A DNA stretch of 64,000 nucleotides from Bradyrhizobium sp. JYMT SZCCT0180. GTDB taxonomy: Bacteria; Pseudomonadota; Alphaproteobacteria; Rhizobiales; Xanthobacteraceae. Below, in pieces: positions 59,737 through 64,000 of this stretch. The notes beneath the pieces were generated by a model that saw only the letters and a program-made list of their open reading frames with translations, did no database searches and had not been told where the DNA came from. The position numbers were made by a program, and so were the translations under genes. The first letter of the stretch is position 1. Every line of letters starts with the position of its first letter. The stretch is from NCBI RefSeq assembly GCF_018130165.1, contig NZ_JAFCLZ010000012.1, positions 1-64,000 of the forward strand. Direction: 5' to 3'.

Positions 59737-62005
59737 TGGGTTTTTGCACCAGGGTTGCGCGTTGCGCGGGAGTTGGCTGCGGCACGAGGTCAGCCGGGGT
59801 GACCGCGGGCTTGCCATGCAGCTGCGCCAAAACCTTGTCCCGCGGCCCGTCGGCGATCAGCCGGCCGTTGTCGAACAGCAGCAGCCGGTCCACCATGCCG
59901 AGCAGCGACAGACGATGGGTGGAGATGATGATGGTCATCTGCTCTCCCCGAATCGCCTTCAGCCGCTCCAGGAACTCGGCCTCGCTGCGGACGTCAAAAT
60001 GTGCGGTCGGTTCGTCGAGGAACAGCACGCGCGGATTCCTGATGAGCACGCGTGCCAATCCGATCGCCTGCTTCTGGCCGCCCGACAGGCTGCGTCCGCC
60101 CTCGGAAATGGGCATGTCGTATCCCATCGGATGACCGGCGATAAAGCTCTCGACGCCGGAAAGCCGCGCCGCGGCCAGGACTTCTTCATCGGTTGCCTCG
60201 GGCTTGCCCAGCGCAATATTGTCACGCAGCTTTCCGAAAAACAGGTCGGTGTCCTGCATCGCAAAGCCGATTCCGGCGCGCAGATCCGACGGATCATATT
60301 GCCGCGAGTCGACACCGTCGACGAGCACGCGTCCTTCCTCGGCTTCGTAGAACCCGAGAAGCAGGCGGCCGACCGTTGTCTTGCCGGAACCGACCCGTCC
60401 GATGATTCCGACCCGCTCGCCGGCCTCGATCTGGAAGGAAACCTTGTCGAGCGCTTTACCCGGCGCATTCGGATAGGTGAAGCTGACGTTCTCGAAGCTG
60501 ATGCGACCCTGATCGATCTTTCTGGCGACATAAGCGCGCTGCGGCGACCTTTCCCGCTCCAGCGACATGATGCGGTCGATCGACTTGAGGGCGGACAATG
60601 TTTGCGTGCCGCGCGTGATCACCGAAGCGATACCCGCGATCGGAGCCAGAACGCGGCCGGCCAGCATGTTGGCCGCGACCAGCGCGCCGACGCTGAGCTT
60701 GCCGTCGAGAATGAGAAAGACACCGATGATGACCAGCAGGAGACTGGTAAGCTGCTGGGCGGCGTTGGCGCTGGTCAGCGTCAGGGACGCCCAGAAATGC
60801 ACGTCTTCGCCTGATCGGGCGGTCGCGGCCACCGATCGCTCCCACGCCGTCTGCATGCGGGCTTCGGCGCCGGTCGCACGGACGGTTTCCAGACCGGAAA
60901 GCGATTCCACCAGTACGCCGTGGCGCGCCGCCGATTCGGCCTGAAGCCGTTTCATCGCGCGGTCAAGCGGGCGCTGCATGGTCAGGCCCAGCCCGATCAT
61001 GATCGGCAGCATCAACAACGGAACCCATGCCAGGGGGCCGGCGATCGTAAACAGCACGCCGATGAAGAGCACCGCGAACAGCAGATCCGTCGCCGACACG
61101 ACGCTGCCGGAAGTGAAGAACTCGCGAACCGAGTCGAAATCGCGCAGCTGATTGGCAATGATGCCGACGGAGGTCGGCCGTTGCGCCATTTTCACGGACA
61201 TCACGTGTTCGAAAATATTGGCGGCCAGCACGACGTCGGCGGTCTTGCCAGTGACGTCGATGATGCGGCTTCGCACTATGCGCAACACAAAGTCAAAGAC
61301 AATGGCAAGCCCCATGCCGATTGAAAGCGCAATCAGCGAGGGGATCGCGCCGTTGGGAATGACGCGATCGTAAACGCTCATGGTGAACAACGGCGTCGCG
61401 AGCGCGAGCATGTTGATCAGGAAGGCGGCGAGCGCGATATGCCCGTAACTGCGCCAATGCACCTTGACGACCGACCAGAACCAATGACTTCGCGGCAGAT
61501 CTCCGGCGGCAACCGCACGCGCATTTGCTTCGGCGGCAGCCCTGACCAGGAAAGTGTAACCGGTGTAGTCCGCCTTCACCGCCTTGATGTCCATCGTCAC
61601 CGGCGAGTTGGGCTCGGCCGATGGATCCAGAACCTTGACGCGATGATTGGCCTTGTCGATCGCAAGAAGGATCAGCGCGGTCCCGGTTTTCATGATCAGG
61701 ACCGCGGGAAGCACCATCGCGGGGATGTCGAGGATGTCACGCTTGGTGGCTTCGGTCTCCAGTCCGGCACGCCTCGCTGCACGGTCGTACAGCGCTACAG
61801 AAAGCCGGCCATCAATGATGGGCAAACCACCAAGCAAAGCCTCCCGGCTCACCGCACGGCCATGATAAGCCGCAAGATAGGTGAGAGACGAGGCGAGGGG
61901 ATCACGCCACGGCGTGCTGGCTTCCTTTGGTTCAGCCAGCCGAAGCGGTTCGACACTCGAGGGCCGATCTTGAGTCTGCTTGGGGGTCCGGGAGAACAAA
62001 GCCAA
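59723..62005 (-). CDS. Type I secretion ABC transporter with degenerate C39 domain (LapB-like)
   Basis: The 760-aa exporter has an N-terminal C39-like domain (~35-150) that lacks the catalytic Cys: the stretch SLTYLAAYHGRAVS is where peptidases have a Cys. It should therefore dock, not cut, its RTX substrate, as in HlyB/LapB. Then six transmembrane helices (~190-470), Walker A GRVGSGKTT (~540), LSGGQ, Walker B VLFLDEPTAHFD and STHR. The start is TTG 62005 (GAGG nine bases upstream), since a stop lies two codons before it. It is the inner-membrane motor for export of the 5887-aa adhesin. Confidence 0.93.
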   Translation of the reverse strand: MALFSRTPKQTQDRPSSVEPLRLAEPKEASTPWRDPLASSLTYLAAYHGRAVSREALLGGLPIIDGRLSVALYDRAARRAGLETEATKRDILDIPAMVLPAVLIMKTGTALILLAIDKANHRVKVLDPSAEPNSPVTMDIKAVKADYTGYTFLVRAAAEANARAVAAGDLPRSHWFWSVVKVHWRSYGHIALAAFLINMLALATPLFTMSVYDRVIPNGAIPSLIALSIGMGLAIVFDFVLRIVRSRIIDVTGKTADVVLAANIFEHVMSVKMAQRPTSVGIIANQLRDFDSVREFFTSGSVVSATDLLFAVLFIGVLFTIAGPLAWVPLLMLPIMIGLGLTMQRPLDRAMKRLQAESAARHGVLVESLSGLETVRATGAEARMQTAWERSVAATARSGEDVHFWASLTLTSANAAQQLTSLLLVIIGVFLILDGKLSVGALVAANMLAGRVLAPIAGIASVITRGTQTLSALKSIDRIMSLERERSPQRAYVARKIDQGRISFENVSFTYPNAPGKALDKVSFQIEAGERVGIIGRVGSGKTTVGRLLLGFYEAEEGRVLVDGVDSRQYDPSDLRAGIGFAMQDTDLFFGKLRDNIALGKPEATDEEVLAAARLSGVESFIAGHPMGYDMPISEGGRSLSGGQKQAIGLARVLIRNPRVLFLDEPTAHFDVRSEAEFLERLKAIRGEQMTIIISTHRLSLLGMVDRLLLFDNGRLIADGPRDKVLAQLHGKPAVTPADLVPQPTPAQRATLVQKPNAGI

Positions 62006-62070
62006 AGCTTAATGCCTCTGATCGAAATACCAATATGACCCGCCAAATCACGCGGGGCTAATATGTCCCG

Positions 62071-62076
62071 ATTATA
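62071..62076 (-). promoter_or_regulatory. Perfect TATAAT box upstream of the ABC transporter gene
   Basis: On the minus strand TATAAT lies ~66 bases before the TTG start at 62005, in the AT-rich gap after the TolC-like gene. No good -35 hexamer stands 16-18 bases upstream of it, so it is a partial promoter match. Confidence 0.35.
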
Positions 62077-62185
62077 CAGCAAACGACGAACCGAACCATT
62101 CGCGATTCGGATTTCCTATCAAACAGTTAATGTGTTCCGGCCGCCTGTGGCGTCGGATACCGTAGTTTCCCGGACAATCCGCCGG

Positions 62186-63868
62186 TTACTTCCTCGCCGA
62201 AGCGAAGGCCGACAGGAGCCAATGCGGCTTGCCCTGGTCCGACGGTGCAAACGACATCGATTGTCCAACCGTAGGGTCGACGTGGGCAATCGTCTGGCTG
62301 GGCTCGTATCCCCGTTTCTGAGCGAACCACTCGGGAGCTCCGAGCATCCTTGCTGCAACCGCCCAGCGCGGCCAGCGACCGGAAAAACCTGGCTGCGGCT
62401 CGGCGGCGGCATACCCCAAGGGGGCCGCGGCGGCGGGGACGGAAACCTGCAGCGGCTCCGATCCGGTCTGCGGCAGCGTCACACGAGGCGTCGGTAGCTT
62501 GTAGGCAGGCAGACCGATCGGCAGCATGTCGAGCGGCGCCGCATCGACCGGCGGTGGGGCCTTGAGATACTCGAGCAGCGTTCCCATCGCGGCCAGCATT
62601 TGATAGTCGGCAAAAACAATCACGCCGCGCGCCGAGGTGAGAGACACCGCCGCGTTGAAATACTGGTTTTGCGCGTTCAGCAGATCGATCAGCGAGCGCT
62701 GGCCGAGTTCGTATTCCTTTTCGAACGCTGCGATGGTCTTGCGGTCCGCCTGCAGCTGACGCGTCAGCGCTGCGACACGGGTTGCCGTGATGGTTCGCGC
62801 AGCCCACGCCTTGTCGATCGATTCAAGGGCATCTCGCTGCAACCTTGCATGACGCATGGTTGCCTCGGTGTGCCGCTCGGCCATCTCGGACCGGCGCCAG
62901 ACATCCTGACCGCCGCGGAAGATGTCCCAGGACATCACCACCTTGCCGCTATAGTCGTCGTGGGTGACGCCGAGATACGGGTAGGTGTTGTCGTTATGGG
63001 TGGCACGTCCTTCCAACGAGAGGTTGGGAACGAAAGCGCCATCCGTAACGCGGAAAGCGTGCTTCGCCGCATCGACGTCGGCTTGCGCCGCCTTGATTGT
63101 TGGATTGAACCTCACGGCAATCGCCAGCGCTTCATCCCTTGTCCCTGGCAAACCAGCGAGCGCACCCGGGAAACGCAAATTATAGGGCTCTAGTCCGACG
63201 ACCTTGCGATACTTCGCCCGGGCTTCCTCCAGGCTCCTGCGAAGCTCGGCCAGCGCCGCGCGCGCGTTCTCGACGCGCTCCCGTGCCTGCTCCAGATCGC
63301 CTTCGCCGGCCCGTCCACCCGAGAAGCGGGAGTTCACGTTTGAGAATATCTTCTCGTGGTTGGCGACATTTTGCTGCCCGAGGTCGACGAGCCTCATATA
63401 GCGGACGACGTCGACATAGGCTTCCGCCGCGTCCAGCGCGATCAACTCGGTTCGTTCGCGGACCCGGAACGCCGCAGCGTTCACCCTGGCCGATTGGCGC
63501 CAGATGTCATGAATAGAGGCAAACCCGTCGAACAGGGTCTGGCGTACGACAACGGATCCCTGGGTGCCGTTCCGCCAGGAACCGCTTCCCTGTGCAGGTA
63601 TCGGCAACGCTGACCCGCTCACAACGGCGGCGCTCTGGTCGAATTTCTCAGGGCCGTAGCGGGCTTCCACGCGAACCTGAGGTAGCAAAGTGCTTTGAGT
63701 CTGCCGCAGCTCCGACTCGGTCGCACGTCGATTGGCTGATGCCTCGCCAACGCCGGGATTCGTCAGCGTCGCCTGCTTCAGCGCATCATTGATGGAAAAA
63801 GGCTCGGCGGCGATTGCCGTGCCGGTGACCAACAACAGCCCTGCGGTCGCAAAAAAAGCGGATTTCAT
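62186..63868 (-). CDS. TolC-family outer-membrane protein of the type I system (LapE-like)
   Basis: The ~560-aa outer-membrane channel subunit has a signal peptide (MKSAFFATAGLLLVTGTAIAA), then two TolC repeats of coiled-coil helices and strands: FSINDALKQATLTNPGVGEASANRRATESEL with TLLPQVRVEARYG, and later VRFNPTIKAAQADVDAAKHAFRVTDGAFVPNLSLEGR, ending in YELGQRSLIDLLNAQNQYFNAAVSL, typical of the family. The last ~110 residues are a Pro-rich extension not needed for the barrel. ATG 63868 is preferred to 63898 because it opens the signal peptide. The gene lies 180 bp upstream of the transporter gene in the same direction. Confidence 0.9.
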   Translation of the reverse strand: MKSAFFATAGLLLVTGTAIAAEPFSINDALKQATLTNPGVGEASANRRATESELRQTQSTLLPQVRVEARYGPEKFDQSAAVVSGSALPIPAQGSGSWRNGTQGSVVVRQTLFDGFASIHDIWRQSARVNAAAFRVRERTELIALDAAEAYVDVVRYMRLVDLGQQNVANHEKIFSNVNSRFSGGRAGEGDLEQARERVENARAALAELRRSLEEARAKYRKVVGLEPYNLRFPGALAGLPGTRDEALAIAVRFNPTIKAAQADVDAAKHAFRVTDGAFVPNLSLEGRATHNDNTYPYLGVTHDDYSGKVVMSWDIFRGGQDVWRRSEMAERHTEATMRHARLQRDALESIDKAWAARTITATRVAALTRQLQADRKTIAAFEKEYELGQRSLIDLLNAQNQYFNAAVSLTSARGVIVFADYQMLAAMGTLLEYLKAPPPVDAAPLDMLPIGLPAYKLPTPRVTLPQTGSEPLQVSVPAAAAPLGYAAAEPQPGFSGRWPRWAVAARMLGAPEWFAQKRGYEPSQTIAHVDPTVGQSMSFAPSDQGKPHWLLSAFASARK

Positions 63869-64000
63869 TGTCCCCAACCCTGAAATTCTGCCCAACAACT
63901 TTGCAGCCCAAATCTAAATTTGCTCAAAATAAGAGTTCCACGCTAACAAGCCGGGCTGGATTCCCCTATGACATTTCGGCCACAGCTGTGGCCAACCTTT

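Noticed and set aside
1..64000. tRNA, rRNA or riboswitch genes
   Set aside because: No cloverleaf with conserved TTC-arm and acceptor pairing, no rRNA signature and no recognisable riboswitch was seen by eye; a covariance search was not possible.

Overview
The window looks like chromosomal DNA of an alphaproteobacterium of the Bradyrhizobium/Rhodopseudomonas group (Nitrobacteraceae). This rests on high GC, the style of the proteins, the wealth of tripartite-tricarboxylate (TTT) binding proteins and CoxL/Ior-type molybdenum hydroxylases, and a REP-like palindrome (15701-15792) of the kind scattered through those genomes. The assignment is from recognition, not a database search. No rRNA, tRNA or CRISPR array was seen.

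Region 1 (1-4735) is a decayed prophage or accessory island. Two diverged copies of a ~345-bp phage segment (1-345 and 3002-3350) bracket a two-gene cargo: a membrane-anchored protein and a Pro-rich protein, both of unknown function. After copy B come tiny phage-type genes, a TerS-like gene, a terminase large-subunit gene truncated and joined to foreign sequence, and a phage-type GNAT acetyltransferase, ended by a strong terminator.

Region 2 (4883-14483) is catabolic. It holds a two-component flavin monooxygenase/reductase with a coupled TetR regulator, a polysaccharide-deacetylase-family hydrolase, a luciferase-like flavin oxidoreductase, a CoxM-CoxS-CoxL-type molybdenum hydroxylase operon with a readable promoter, and a zinc alcohol dehydrogenase. 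Region 3 (14674-21529) holds a complete ABC importer with a phosphodiesterase, an orphan TTT binding protein and a Crp-type regulator.

Region 4 (21579-32031) has two divergent operons for isoquinoline-oxidoreductase-like molybdenum hydroxylases. The minus-strand operon runs TTT binding protein, IorA-like, IorB-like, a ModA-like protein without a signal peptide, and a cyclase/formamidase. The plus-strand operon is built for export: an unknown secreted protein, a Tat-dependent large subunit, an Fe-S subunit and a diheme cytochrome c. Then follow an adenylate cyclase with TolB-like/TPR parts (32170), a DMSO-reductase-family molybdoenzyme (34400), a crotonase-family protein (36565) and small secreted proteins, with a LuxR remnant among them (37542-39186).

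Region 5 (39422-63868) is the most striking. It is one self-contained biofilm/adhesion locus: a 5887-residue repeat adhesin, a LapG-like periplasmic cysteine protease, and all three parts of a dedicated type I secretion system (membrane-fusion protein, ABC transporter with a degenerate C39 domain, TolC-like outer-membrane protein). The adhesin carries an N-terminal PAAG motif at residues 123-126, close to where Pseudomonas LapA is cut by LapG, and the protease keeps the LapG Cys-His-Asp triad and DCE calcium motif. A LapA/LapG-type release system is therefore inferred; no LapD receptor is encoded in the window.
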